From an uncultured Coriobacteriaceae bacterium (GTDB taxonomy: Bacteria > Actinomycetota > Coriobacteriia > Coriobacteriales > Atopobiaceae): 64,000 bases of DNA. The notes under the pieces are model-generated. The model was not told the origin of the DNA. It worked only from the letters and a program-made list of their open reading frames with translations, and ran no database searches. Each line of letters begins with the position of its first letter. Within the stretch, counting starts at the first letter, position 1. The DNA lies in contig CADALE010000002.1 in assembly GCA_902788705.1 (NCBI GenBank), positions 1 through 64,000 of the forward strand, written 5' to 3'. Below are positions 24,304 through 32,804 of this stretch, one piece after another. The translations under genes and the position numbers were made by a program.

Positions 24304-24852
24304 ATGTCCAGAAGAGCGTCGACAACCAAAGAAGCCATGGTCGAGGCTGCCTATGAGCTGGTGCGCAGGGACGGCTTTGACGCCTTGACGGCACGGAGCC
24401 TTGCGGCGGAGCTTGGCTGCTCAACGCAGCCCATCATGTACCGGTTCCCTGACCTCGCTGAGCTCAGGGAGCTGGTCTACCAAAAGGCAGACACGTATCA
24501 CACCGCGTACCTTTCTGAGGCGCAAGACCTCCTAGGCATTGGCCTGCGCTACGTGCAGTTTGCGGCACAGGAGACAAACCTGTTCTGTCTGCTCTTCCAG
24601 TCCGGGCACTTTGACGGTGCGACTCTGCCCGAGATGCTGGCTGCCCCCGAGGTCGGCGATCTCATAGGTGCAACATCCTCTGAGCTGGGCCTTTCTTATG
24701 AGGAGGCCTTATCCGCATTCGAGGCTCTGTTCGTCGCGGTGCATGGATATGCGTCGCTTGTTGCGAACAACGCCATGAGCTACGACCCCGACACCATCCA
24801 AAAGACCCTCACCGCCATTGCCGAAGGACTGTTGAAGGAGAGCGAACAATGA
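24304..24852 (+). CDS. TetR/AcrR family transcriptional regulator
   Basis: 182 residues, GGGAGG six bases upstream. N-terminal HTH at about residues 8-50 (ALTARSLAAELGCSTQPIMYRF). It shares the LTARSLAxELxxST(R/Q)P(M/I) helix with the TetR at 1142, in line with their similar operators. C-terminal helices (ALFVAVHGYASLVANNAMSY) resemble the same ligand-domain class. It overlaps the CPBP gene by four bases (ATGA), so it probably controls that gene and itself. Confidence 0.88.
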   Translation: MSRRASTTKEAMVEAAYELVRRDGFDALTARSLAAELGCSTQPIMYRFPDLAELRELVYQKADTYHTAYLSEAQDLLGIGLRYVQFAAQETNLFCLLFQSGHFDGATLPEMLAAPEVGDLIGATSSELGLSYEEALSAFEALFVAVHGYASLVANNAMSYDPDTIQKTLTAIAEGLLKESEQ

Positions 24853-25562
24853 TGAAGCTGTACCAAAAGAGCGAGCTTGCCTTTGCCATTGCATGCATTG
24901 TGGGATACGTACTCATCACGGGAAACCTGCGCACCTTGGGAGACGACAGCCCCGCGATGGCCATCGGCCTGCTTGCAATCACGCTGGCCTTGCTCCTGTT
25001 TGTGCGCAAGAACGGCCTGCAGGCAAAGTACGGGTTGGATAGGTGGGCAAGGAACTCCCGGCAGATGCTGTGCTTTGTCCCGCTGTGGATCGTCTCGTCC
25101 GGAAACCTGTGGGGCGGAATATCGCCCTACTACCAGGGGCTTGGCCTTGTGTGCGCCATGGTCTCGTTTGCACTGGTCGGCTTTGTGGAGGAGCTCATCT
25201 TCCGCGGGTTCCTGTTCAAGGCGATGTTGAAGGATGGCAAGTCGGGGCAGGCAATCGTCATCTCGTCAATCACCTTTGGCGCAGGCCACATCGTCAACCT
25301 GCTCACCGGCCATGCGCTTGTCGAGACGCTCACCCAGATAGTCTTTGCGGTTGCCATCGGCTTCATCTTCACGATGGTGTACTACAAGTGCGGCAGCCTG
25401 CTTCCGCTGATCGTGGCGCACAGCGTCATCGACGTGTTCTCCGTCTTTGCCGTGGACAACCCGACGGCACACTGGCTCTCCATCGGAGTGACCTTGCTCA
25501 CCGCAGTGCTCTACGGCTGGTATCTCTCCCACCTAGAGACGCCGGAGGTCATGCGACGGTAG
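24849..25562 (+). CDS. CPBP family intramembrane glutamic endopeptidase (CAAX-like)
   Basis: 237 residues with six or more hydrophobic helices. The conserved catalytic motifs are present: EELIFRG (Glu-Glu...Arg), FGAGHIVN (the His motif) and the C-terminal HSVIDV segment. The family (type II CAAX prenyl endopeptidase/bacteriocin-processing or immunity proteins) cuts within or near the membrane. Here the TetR partner suggests inducible expression, for example in peptide maturation or self-immunity. No peptide precursor gene is visible nearby. Confidence 0.85.
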   Translation: MMKLYQKSELAFAIACIVGYVLITGNLRTLGDDSPAMAIGLLAITLALLLFVRKNGLQAKYGLDRWARNSRQMLCFVPLWIVSSGNLWGGISPYYQGLGLVCAMVSFALVGFVEELIFRGFLFKAMLKDGKSGQAIVISSITFGAGHIVNLLTGHALVETLTQIVFAVAIGFIFTMVYYKCGSLLPLIVAHSVIDVFSVFAVDNPTAHWLSIGVTLLTAVLYGWYLSHLETPEVMRR

Positions 25563-25583
25563 ACGCGCGCATGGCCGATGCGA

Positions 25584-26846
25584 CTACGCCTTAAAGTCGA
25601 AGCGGTAGTGCTCAGGCATGATGTGGGTGTACACAAAGCTGATGAGCTTCCAGCTGCCGTCGGCCTGGCGGTGATAGGTCTCGGTGGCCACGAAGGGGTT
25701 GATGGCCTCGTTGCCGCCCACCAGCGCCGTAAGCTCCAGCTGGCGCAGGATGATGGCGATCTCGTCGTCAATGACGCGCACGTCAACATGCTTGTCGTCG
25801 CGCTTCACGGTAACGATGTGCCTCTGGGCGATGGCCTCCTCCTCTGCGCCACGGTCCATGGTGATGCCCATGTGCACGAAGGGCGCCTTGGGGTCGCACA
25901 CCTTGCGAAGCTGCTCCACGTCAAGGTCAAACTGGGCCTTCCAGTACTCGTCGGAGGCGGCCAGGATCTCGGCCTTCAGCTCCTCCTGGTACTTGGCCTC
26001 CTGGATGTCGAAGTCGTCGGGGATGGAGAGGTACTTCTCGTACACCGACTCGTCAGCCGCGTAGTAGGTCTTGCCGGGGGTCGCCAGCTGGGCGATCTCT
26101 GCCATCTCGTCGTCGGTGAGCGCGAAGTCGAAGATGTCCAGGTTGTCGGCCAGGTGCGCCGGGCTCTTGGAGCCGGGGATGATGGAGTTGCCCTTCTGGA
26201 TGTGCCAGCGCAGGATGACCTGCACGGGGCTCTTGCCGTACTTCTCGGCGAGCTTGGCGAAGACGGGCTCGTTGCGCAGGCTGGCGTCGCCGTGGCCCAG
26301 CGGGTACCAGGCCTCGATCACGATGCCATACTGAGCGAGGTACTCACGCAGGGCGTCGTTGGGATGGTAGGGGTGGTTCTCAACCGTCACCAGCTGAGGC
26401 TTGATCTCGGCGGCCTCGATGACCTCGGCAATCTTCTCCTCAGGGAAGTTGGAGAGGCCAAGCGCGCGAATCTTGCCCGCCTTGTAGGCGTCCTCCATGG
26501 CCTTCCAGGCAGCCAGGTAGTCGCCGCAGGGCTGGTGCAGGATGAGCATGTCGATGTAGTCAAGACCCATGCGGGCAAGCGTCTTGTCGATGTGTTCGGC
26601 GGCACGGGTGTAGCCCGAGGGCCACAGCTTGGTGGAGACGAAAATCTGCTCGCGGGGAATACCCGAACGGCGGATGCCGCGGGCCACGCCCGCCTCGTTG
26701 TAGTAGCCATTGGCCGTGTCGATGTGGCGGAAGCCCGCACGCAGGGCGTTGAGCGTGGCCATCTCGGCGTCGGCGGGGCTCATGAGGAACGTGCCCAGGC
26801 CCTCGGCCGGCATCTTGACGTCGTTGTTGAGCGTGATGTACTGCAT
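25584..26846 (-). CDS. Aldo/keto reductase fused to a SnoaL/NTF2-like domain
   Basis: 420 residues, GGGAG seven bases upstream. Residues 1-275 are a full aldo/keto reductase TIM barrel with the tetrad Asp43, Tyr48, Lys73 and His104 (HIDTANGYYNE, STKLW, LILHQP) and the NADPH-binding IIPGSKSPAHLADNLDIFDF. Residues 295-420 form an extra domain (ILAASDEYWKAQFDLDVEQLRKVCDPKAPFVHMG ... VRVIDDEIAIILRQLELTAL) that looks like the NTF2/SnoaL or DUF4440 fold. Most aldo/keto reductases lack it. Divergent from a LysR gene, which probably controls it. Substrate unknown. Confidence 0.85.
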   Translation of the reverse strand: MQYITLNNDVKMPAEGLGTFLMSPADAEMATLNALRAGFRHIDTANGYYNEAGVARGIRRSGIPREQIFVSTKLWPSGYTRAAEHIDKTLARMGLDYIDMLILHQPCGDYLAAWKAMEDAYKAGKIRALGLSNFPEEKIAEVIEAAEIKPQLVTVENHPYHPNDALREYLAQYGIVIEAWYPLGHGDASLRNEPVFAKLAEKYGKSPVQVILRWHIQKGNSIIPGSKSPAHLADNLDIFDFALTDDEMAEIAQLATPGKTYYAADESVYEKYLSIPDDFDIQEAKYQEELKAEILAASDEYWKAQFDLDVEQLRKVCDPKAPFVHMGITMDRGAEEEAIAQRHIVTVKRDDKHVDVRVIDDEIAIILRQLELTALVGGNEAINPFVATETYHRQADGSWKLISFVYTHIMPEHYRFDFKA

Positions 26847-26921
26847 GGTCTTCTCCCTCGGTCGTGGGCATCTGCTAGCAATTACTATACGGGCGAATCC
26901 TTATTGCCTTGCCGTCCTTTG

Positions 26922-26952
26922 CGCTATGCGACTATGCCGTTCACGCATAGCG
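26922..26952. promoter_or_regulatory. Inverted repeat in the AKR-LysR intergenic region
   Basis: Perfect 9-bp arms CGCTATGCG and CGCATAGCG separated by 13 bases, between the divergent reductase and LysR genes. This is the typical place and size of a LysR recognition site. Confidence 0.6.
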
Positions 26953-27010
26953 ACGGGCATTAGGCCGCGGTCTGGGATAACATGGGTGCATGCCGTAGGA
27001 AGGGGTTGGC

Positions 27011-27853
27011 ATGGAGTTAGAACAGATGCGGCAGTTGGACGCCATCGCGAGACGCGGGACCATCTCGGCGGCAGCTGAGGAGCTTCACCTCTCGCAGCCG
27101 GCCCTCTCGCGTTCGATCAAGCGGCTCGAACGCGAGCTTGGCCAAGATCTCTTTGAGCGCACGCACAACTCCGCCACGCTCAATGACGCGGGCAGGCTCG
27201 CCGTTGACCACGCGCGCAACCTCCTGCGCGACGAGCGCATGATGCTGGACGCCTTCGCCGACCTCGCACGCCGTCAGCGCACGTTGCTGGTAGGAACCGT
27301 GGCGCCGGCTCCGGTGTGGCACATCACGGCCCTCACCGTGGAGCGCTTTCCGGGAACGCTGCTGAACCCGGTGACCCTGCCCGAGGACGAGGTAGAGCGC
27401 CGCCTCATGAACCGTTCCGTTGACTTGGCTATCACGCTCAAGCCCATGATCCTGCCCACCATGCGCTCCACGCAGATCATGGTTGAAGACCTCTACGCGT
27501 TCCTGCCAACAAGCCATCGCCTTGCAACGCGCGATACGGTATCGTTTGCCGACCTGGACGGCGAGAGCTTCCTCGTGCTCTCCGAGGTGGGCTTTTGGAT
27601 GGACATGCTTCGGCGCAACATGCCCCACGCCAACATCGTTGAGCAGGCGGACCGCTCGGTCTTTGAGCAGCTGGTGCGCACGACCGAGCTCATCAGCTTC
27701 GTGACCAACATCACGCAGGCAACCAGAAGCATCGCCAACCGAACCGCCATACCCATTGCAGATGCCGACGCACATGCCACCTACTATCTGTCGTCATTGG
27801 CGGACGCCCCGCAGCGCGTGCAGGACATCTACGACTGGGCAAGCCGTCAGTAG
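27011..27853 (+). CDS. LysR family transcriptional regulator
   Basis: 280 residues. N-terminal winged HTH (MRQLDAIARRGTISAAAEELHLSQPALSRSIKRLERELGQDLFER), then a LysR substrate-binding domain (TVAPAPVWHITALTVERFPG ... LAITLKPMILPTMRS). The linker and first part of the effector domain resemble the short LysR proteins that sit next to aldo/keto reductases in Coriobacteriia. Divergent from the AKR-SnoaL gene, with the inverted repeat between them. Expected to sense a small metabolite and activate the reductase gene. Confidence 0.88.
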   Translation: MELEQMRQLDAIARRGTISAAAEELHLSQPALSRSIKRLERELGQDLFERTHNSATLNDAGRLAVDHARNLLRDERMMLDAFADLARRQRTLLVGTVAPAPVWHITALTVERFPGTLLNPVTLPEDEVERRLMNRSVDLAITLKPMILPTMRSTQIMVEDLYAFLPTSHRLATRDTVSFADLDGESFLVLSEVGFWMDMLRRNMPHANIVEQADRSVFEQLVRTTELISFVTNITQATRSIANRTAIPIADADAHATYYLSSLADAPQRVQDIYDWASRQ

Positions 27854-27871
27854 CAAGCCGTCAATTAACAA

Positions 27872-27921
27872 GCTTGGTGCCCGGACGTCGGGACGCCGCC
27901 CCTGACGACCGGGCACCAAGC
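27872..27921. terminator. Bidirectional terminator between LysR and second AKR
   Basis: Long GC-rich hairpin with 13-bp perfect outer arms (GCTTGGTGCCCGG / CCGGGCACCAAGC) plus inner pairing, between convergent genes. A short T-rich stretch follows on the plus strand. Confidence 0.75.
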
Positions 27922-27944
27922 CCAGATATCTCTTTGGGGTTCCC

Positions 27945-28808
27945 TTACTTGGCCGCGTCCATCTGGCCCTTGATGCGGTCGAGCAGGAACTGCATCGTGT
28001 CAAGGTTGTGGTGGTCAAGGATGATGGACTTGCCGGCATCGAGCCCGCGGATCTGCTCGCGGTCGTCCTCAGTAAGCTCGAAGTCGAAGACGTCGAAGTT
28101 CTCGGCCATGCGGGCGGGCTTGCTGGACTTGGGGATGACGACGACGCCCTCGTCCATGAGGAAGCGCAGCGCAACCTGGCCCACGCCCTTGCCGTACTTC
28201 TCGCCTATCTTTGCCAGCAACGGGTTGGTGAAGAAGCCGTTGGCGCCCTCGGCGAACGGGCCCCAGGCCATGTGCTGCACGCCAAGCCGCACCATAACGG
28301 CGTGCTCGGGCTTCTCCTGCCAGAACACGTGGGTCTCAACCTGGTTGAGCATGGGCTTGACCGTCGCGAAGGTGCAGAGATCCAGGAGCTGCTTGCTGTC
28401 GAAGTTGGAGACGCCGATGGCGCGGACCTTGCCCTCGGCGTAGGCCTCCTCCAGCGCGCGCCAGGCGCCGTAGACGTCGTAGTAGCACTGATGCAGCAGC
28501 ATGAGGTCGAGGTACTCGAGGCCTAGGCGCTCGAGCGACTCGTCGATGGAGCGCTTGGCGTCCTCGTAGCGGTAGTTGGAGACCCAGATCTTGGAGACGA
28601 TGAAGAGCTCATCGCGCGCCACGCCGCTCTTTGCGATGGCCGCGCCGACGCCCTGCTCGTTGCCGTAGGACTGGGCCGTGTCGATGAGGCGGTAGCCGGC
28701 CTTGATGGCCTCGCCCACGCACTCCTCGGTCTCAGCGTTGCCGATCTGGAAGACGCCGTAGCCAAGCATGGGCATCTTGACGCCGTTGGAAAGGGTGGTG
28801 TACTCCAT
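27945..28808 (-). CDS. Aldo/keto reductase
   Basis: 287 residues, AAGGAG before the ATG. Full aldo/keto reductase with catalytic Asp43, Tyr48, Lys73 and His106 (LIDTAQSYGNE, VSKIW, LLHQ) and the cofactor loop VVIPKSSKPARMAENFDVFDF. It belongs to the same group as 2,5-diketo-D-gluconate reductases; true substrates are usually broader aldehydes or ketones with NADPH. It is related to, but shorter than, the fused reductase at 26.8 kb, suggesting paralogues. Confidence 0.88.
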   Translation of the reverse strand: MEYTTLSNGVKMPMLGYGVFQIGNAETEECVGEAIKAGYRLIDTAQSYGNEQGVGAAIAKSGVARDELFIVSKIWVSNYRYEDAKRSIDESLERLGLEYLDLMLLHQCYYDVYGAWRALEEAYAEGKVRAIGVSNFDSKQLLDLCTFATVKPMLNQVETHVFWQEKPEHAVMVRLGVQHMAWGPFAEGANGFFTNPLLAKIGEKYGKGVGQVALRFLMDEGVVVIPKSSKPARMAENFDVFDFELTEDDREQIRGLDAGKSIILDHHNLDTMQFLLDRIKGQMDAAK

Positions 28809-28971
28809 GGTGCGCTCCTTCTGTGCGAGGTTTGTTCGTTGATACCATCATCTACCGGCGCAAACGGCGTGTCCAATGCCCGCTCGTCAGGCCAGTATGC
28901 ACTAGACGCATGCATGGACATCTGGGAAGGATGACACCACCAACGAGGAGACCGGGGCTTTCCCCGCCTCC

Positions 28972-29397
28972 CTAACAGCCCAGTCGTTCGCCGGCTTGCC
29001 GCTCCCAGAAAGCTGCGGCATGGTCCAGCCAGCCCTCGGCAACGGTGCCGACACCCAGGCCGAAGCCGTGCGGCAGACCGTCGAAGACCTCGATCATGGC
29101 GTCGGTGCCTTGCGCCTTGATGGCCCTGATGCGCCGGTCCATAGTGCGCCAGTTGGCGATGCCGGCGCGCGTGCCAACGCAGTTGTAGGTGGGCGGCTCG
29201 TTGCCGCAGACCTCCGAGAGGCCGGTGTACTGCATGATCACGGCCGCGGGGCGCGGATACTCCCGCTCGCCGAAGGCCTCGGTGCCATGGCTACCGAGCC
29301 ATGATGCCATGCGCGCGCCCGCCGACCCTCCCCAGAGCGAGTAGCCGTCCATCGTCACGCTCAGCTCGTCCTCGTGCAGGCGATTGACCACGTCCAC
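28972..29397 (-). pseudogene. Alpha/beta hydrolase, C-terminal half only
   Basis: Reads VVNRLHEDELSVTMDGYSLWGGSAGARMASWLG: the nucleophile elbow G-G-S-A-G of acetylesterase/dienelactone-like hydrolases. The C-terminal His lies in DGLPHGFGLGVG and the family end follows (EGWLDHAAAFWERQ). The N-terminal half with the oxyanion strand is missing; upstream in-frame sequence reaches a stop (TAG at about 29434). A 5'-truncated gene in a region of fragments. Confidence 0.75.
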
Positions 29398-29453
29398 CGT
29401 ATTCTGCGTGTTCCTGCTGCATATGAAACTCTAGGTCGAACCAGGGGAGACAC

Positions 29454-29521
29454 ATGAAAAGCGATGCCGAATACAAGGCACTGTCAATCAAGGAATTCAC
29501 GAAGGCCGCCATAGAAGCCCA
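29454..29521 (+). pseudogene. 5' fragment of a methyltransferase gene
   Basis: AGGGGAGA then ATG giving MKSDAEYKALSIKEFTKAA, which matches the start of small class I SAM-dependent methyltransferases (IKEFTKAAxxY). The similarity stops at about 29521, where unrelated minus-strand coding sequence begins. The frame then runs as nonsense to a stop. Confidence 0.5.
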
Positions 29522-29529
29522 GCAGACAG

Positions 29530-29714
29530 CTAGTCACCCTCCCGCGCAGGGAATACAGAAGCAGGCCCCACGTGAAGCAGACGGTCGAGAGGGTCTCGAG
29601 GGCAATGACGACGGGAGTCAGAGGTAAGACCAGCAGGAACACGAGCGACAGCAGGAAGCTCGCGACAAAGAGCACGGCGGAGCAGGCCACCTGCCTGTGA
29701 TAGCTCTCCCTCAT
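29530..29714 (-). pseudogene. Fragment encoding two membrane helices
   Basis: Minus-strand frame beginning MRESYHRQVACSAVLFVASFL with two hydrophobic stretches (FLLSLVFLLVLPLTPVV, TLSTVCFTWGLLLY). It is bracketed by unrelated fragments, so I read it as part of a lost membrane-protein gene. No family assigned. Confidence 0.3.
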
Positions 29715-29727
29715 CCATGCCCAGGAC

Positions 29728-29865
29728 ATGCGAGCGAAGGGAATCACTCCGCTGTACCTGCTCACCGACCATGTGGGGTTCTACGAGCGCTACGGTTGGG
29801 AGTCCTTCTGCATGGCACAGGGTGACGGCGAGCCGCACGAGTCGCGGGTATACGTCCACTGGTAG
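29728..29865 (+). pseudogene. C-terminal fragment of a GNAT acetyltransferase
   Basis: 45 residues: GITPLYLLTDHVGFYERYGWES then GDGEPHESRVYVH, the last strand and helix of a GNAT domain (the LxTDHxxFYERxGW pattern). The acetyl-CoA loop is missing and no ribosome site is present. Confidence 0.6.
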
Positions 29866-29918
29866 CGCGCGCCACAGAGAAGCAGGCACCATGCGCATCC
29901 CACTCTCAAGCAGCAGCC

Positions 29919-30491
29919 TCACATCCCTAGCATGGTGACCACGACGTTCAGCGCGCCGCAGCCAAGCATGACCGGCAAGGGGCTCAGCTTCTTCCAGTGC
30001 ATGAGGTAGAATGCCGCGCACATGACCGCCATGACGTACGCCGTGCGCACGACCTCAACGGTGGAACCTTCTGGCATGACCGCATTCATCCCCAGCTTGA
30101 CCATGGTGGAGACGATGAGTGCCAGAGCCATGCACTTGAGCGTCAGGACGATGCTCTGCACCAACGTCGTGTCCTTGTACTTGCGAAAGAGGAACAGCAG
30201 CGAGATGGCCACAATGCACGGCACCAGGATGCAGCCGAGCGTCGCCGCAACGGCACCGGGTATACCCGCCAGCTTCATGCCCACGAAGGTGGCACTGTTG
30301 ATGAGGATGGGGCCGGGTGTGATCTCGTCCAGTGCAAGCAGGTCGACGAACTCGGAGTAGGTCATGAAGCCGGCATTCGTGACCACTTCCTGCTCGACCA
30401 GGGGGATGGCCGCATAGGCGCCACCAAAGGCCAGGGCCCCCACCCTCACGAAGGCCACGAAGATACGCAGTATAAGCGTCACGTCACTCAC
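29919..30491 (-). CDS. Chromate transporter, second subunit (half-size ChrA)
   Basis: 190 residues from a GTG that overlaps the stop of the preceding half gene (GTGA). It has the ChrA signature FGGAYAAIPLVEQEVV and DEITPGPILINSATFVGMKLAG, with five or six helices. Short-chain ChrA proteins work as a pair of homologous halves with opposite topology, exporting chromate by exchange with sulfate or protons. Forms a two-gene operon with 30488-31075. Confidence 0.85.
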   Translation of the reverse strand: MSDVTLILRIFVAFVRVGALAFGGAYAAIPLVEQEVVTNAGFMTYSEFVDLLALDEITPGPILINSATFVGMKLAGIPGAVAATLGCILVPCIVAISLLFLFRKYKDTTLVQSIVLTLKCMALALIVSTMVKLGMNAVMPEGSTVEVVRTAYVMAVMCAAFYLMHWKKLSPLPVMLGCGALNVVVTMLGM

Positions 30492-31075
30492 CTTGCCTCG
30501 ACCTCCCGCCTGATCAGCAGCGCCTTGACGGCACCCGCCACACCGCATCCGAGGGCGAGCCACATGATGGAGCATCCCGTAATTCGCACATACAGGAAAG
30601 CGAGAGCCATGACGACCAAGGGATAGGCAAGGGACTTCTTCGTCGCATCGCGGAAGAGCCCGATGCAGACGTCAAGCAGCATGGCCACGACGCCCATCTG
30701 CATGCCGCGCATGAAGACGGTGACATAGGGGTTGCTCACGATGGCCTGATAGAAGACGGTCACGATTGCCATCACCGCGAAGGGCGGAACGATGACTCCA
30801 AGCACTGCGGCAAACGATCCCAGCAGACCCGCAGCCTGGTAGCCCACGATCATCGAGGAGGTGACCGCCATCGGACCGGGACAGCTCTGAACGATGGCGA
30901 TATAGTCGTTCATCTCGTCCTCGGTGAACCACCTGCGCTTGTTGACGAAATCGTCCCTCATGACGGCGATGATCGCATATCCAGAATTGGCCGTCGCGCT
31001 GATGGTGAACGTGGCAAGGAAGAGGGCTGTGAGCCTGCGGAGGAGCCCCTCCCCTCCTTGCGTCATATCTGGCAT
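30488..31075 (-). CDS. Chromate transporter, first subunit (half-size ChrA)
   Basis: 195 residues; AAGGAG lies 10 bases upstream, and an in-frame ATG at 31066 is an alternative start. ChrA half with ATANSGYAIIAVMRDDFVNKRRWFTEDE and SCPGPMAVTSSMIVGYQAAG (the P-G-P motif of the family), six predicted helices. Translationally coupled to the second half. Physiological substrate may be other oxyanions, since many gut bacteria carry such pairs without chromate exposure. Confidence 0.85.
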   Translation of the reverse strand: MPDMTQGGEGLLRRLTALFLATFTISATANSGYAIIAVMRDDFVNKRRWFTEDEMNDYIAIVQSCPGPMAVTSSMIVGYQAAGLLGSFAAVLGVIVPPFAVMAIVTVFYQAIVSNPYVTVFMRGMQMGVVAMLLDVCIGLFRDATKKSLAYPLVVMALAFLYVRITGCSIMWLALGCGVAGAVKALLIRREVEAR

Positions 31076-31247
31076 AGGCCGAATTCTCCTTATGTCGAAG
31101 TCTCATCTAGGGAGAGTATACGCGAGGGGGTCGAGCCAACCTAGCATTTCTTATACTGGACGAAACCCGTGCGACCGCCCGTCAGCAACGAGCCAAGCGA
31201 CCCACCCCCTTGGCTCAAGATGGGACCAAGCTACGAGAGGATGACCG

Positions 31248-32738
31248 ATGAAACGAGCGAGCGGAATTGTCCTTCCCCTGTTCTCGTTGCCCTCGCCCCA
31301 CGGCATAGGCACCATGGGCAAGGCAGCCAGGGACTTCGTGGACTTCTTGGCAGACGCGAGGCAGTCGTGGTGGCAGGTGCTTCCCGTTAGCCCTACGAGC
31401 TACGGGGATTCCCCCTACCAGAGCCCTTCGGCGTTTGCCGGCAATCCCAACTTCGTGGACCTCGACCTTCTCGTCGCTGACGGCCTTCTCACCAAGGCGG
31501 AGATCGATGCTCGGGAGTGGGGCGCGGACCCCTCGTGCGTTGACTATGGGCTCCTGTACGAGAACCGCCTAGACCTGCTGCGTCTCGCCTGCGACCGAGG
31601 ATGGCAGCGGGACCTGGCCGACGTGCAAGCATTCGCGCATGAGAACGCCGACTGGCTCGACGACTATGCGCTGTTCATGGCCCTCAAGCAGCATTTCTCC
31701 ATGGGTGCGTGGTACACCTGGCCCGACGAGGACATTCGCCTGCACAAGCATGACGCATGCCTGCGCTACAGACGCGAGCTGGCCGCCGACGTGCAGCTGT
31801 TCACCTACGTCCAGTACCTGTTCTTCAAGCAGTGGGATGGCCTGCGCTCCTATGCACATGACCATGGCGTGGGCATATTTGGCGACATGCCCATCTATGT
31901 GGCGCTCGACTCTGCCGACGTGTGGGCGCACCCCGAAAACTACCAGCTCGACGAGCGCAACAATCCCGTCGAGGTGGCGGGAGTGCCACCAGACTACTTC
32001 AGCAGCGACGGGCAGCTGTGGGGCAATCCCCTCTACGACTATGCACGCATGGCACGTGACGACTTTGCGTGGTGGCAACGCCGGCTGCAGGCGGCGGGGC
32101 ACCTGTACGACATGGTTCGCATTGACCACTTCCGTGGGTTTGCACGCTACTGGTCGGTCCCCGCAGGCTCCACCACCGCCAAGAACGGACACTGGGTATG
32201 GGGACCTGGCATGCAGCTCATAGATGCTCTGAGGAGGGGCAGCCCAGACGTCAAACTCGTCGCAGAGGATCTCGGCGCACCGTCACCCGACGTTATAGAG
32301 CTGCTGGCGGCGTCGGGCCTGCCAGGCATGAAGGTGCTGCAGTTTGCGTTCGACGGGCGCAGGGACAACGAGCACCTGCCCCACGGCATTCCGCAGAATT
32401 GCGTGTGCTATACCGGCACGCACGACAACGCCCCACTTGGTGCATGGTTTGCCGAGGAGACCGAGGAATGCATCGGACTCGCCAAGCGCTACATGGGACT
32501 CAATGACGAAGAGGGCATGATGTGGGGCATGGTGCGACAGGGCATGTCCAGCGTGGCCACGCTGTTCTTCGCGCAGCTGCAGGATTACCTGGAGCTCGGC
32601 TCAGAATCTCGCATAAACACGCCGGGAACGTTCGAGGGCAACTGGAAGTGGCGCCTTGAGGAAGGTCAGCTGACGAGCGACCTGTCCCACCATATCGCTG
32701 ACATCACCCAACTGTACGGGCGATCTCAGGGACGATAG
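31248..32738 (+). CDS. malQ: 4-alpha-glucanotransferase (amylomaltase)
   Basis: 496 residues, the usual MalQ length, with GAGAGG before the ATG. GH77 motifs are present: SPYQSPSAFAGNPNFVDLDLL, the catalytic Asp in MVRIDHFRGFARYW, the acid Glu in VAEDLGAPSPDV, and CYTGTHDNAPLGAWF with the third Asp. The enzyme moves maltodextrin segments between glucans, connecting maltose use with glycogen turnover; glycogen synthase is encoded 20 kb away. No other maltose genes are adjacent. Confidence 0.93.
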   Translation: MKRASGIVLPLFSLPSPHGIGTMGKAARDFVDFLADARQSWWQVLPVSPTSYGDSPYQSPSAFAGNPNFVDLDLLVADGLLTKAEIDAREWGADPSCVDYGLLYENRLDLLRLACDRGWQRDLADVQAFAHENADWLDDYALFMALKQHFSMGAWYTWPDEDIRLHKHDACLRYRRELAADVQLFTYVQYLFFKQWDGLRSYAHDHGVGIFGDMPIYVALDSADVWAHPENYQLDERNNPVEVAGVPPDYFSSDGQLWGNPLYDYARMARDDFAWWQRRLQAAGHLYDMVRIDHFRGFARYWSVPAGSTTAKNGHWVWGPGMQLIDALRRGSPDVKLVAEDLGAPSPDVIELLAASGLPGMKVLQFAFDGRRDNEHLPHGIPQNCVCYTGTHDNAPLGAWFAEETEECIGLAKRYMGLNDEEGMMWGMVRQGMSSVATLFFAQLQDYLELGSESRINTPGTFEGNWKWRLEEGQLTSDLSHHIADITQLYGRSQGR

Positions 32739-32804
32739 GCTAACAGCGCGCGATTCTATCGCCAAACTATCAGCCCACAGTGACAGGGCTTGGGAGGCGA
32801 GTGC

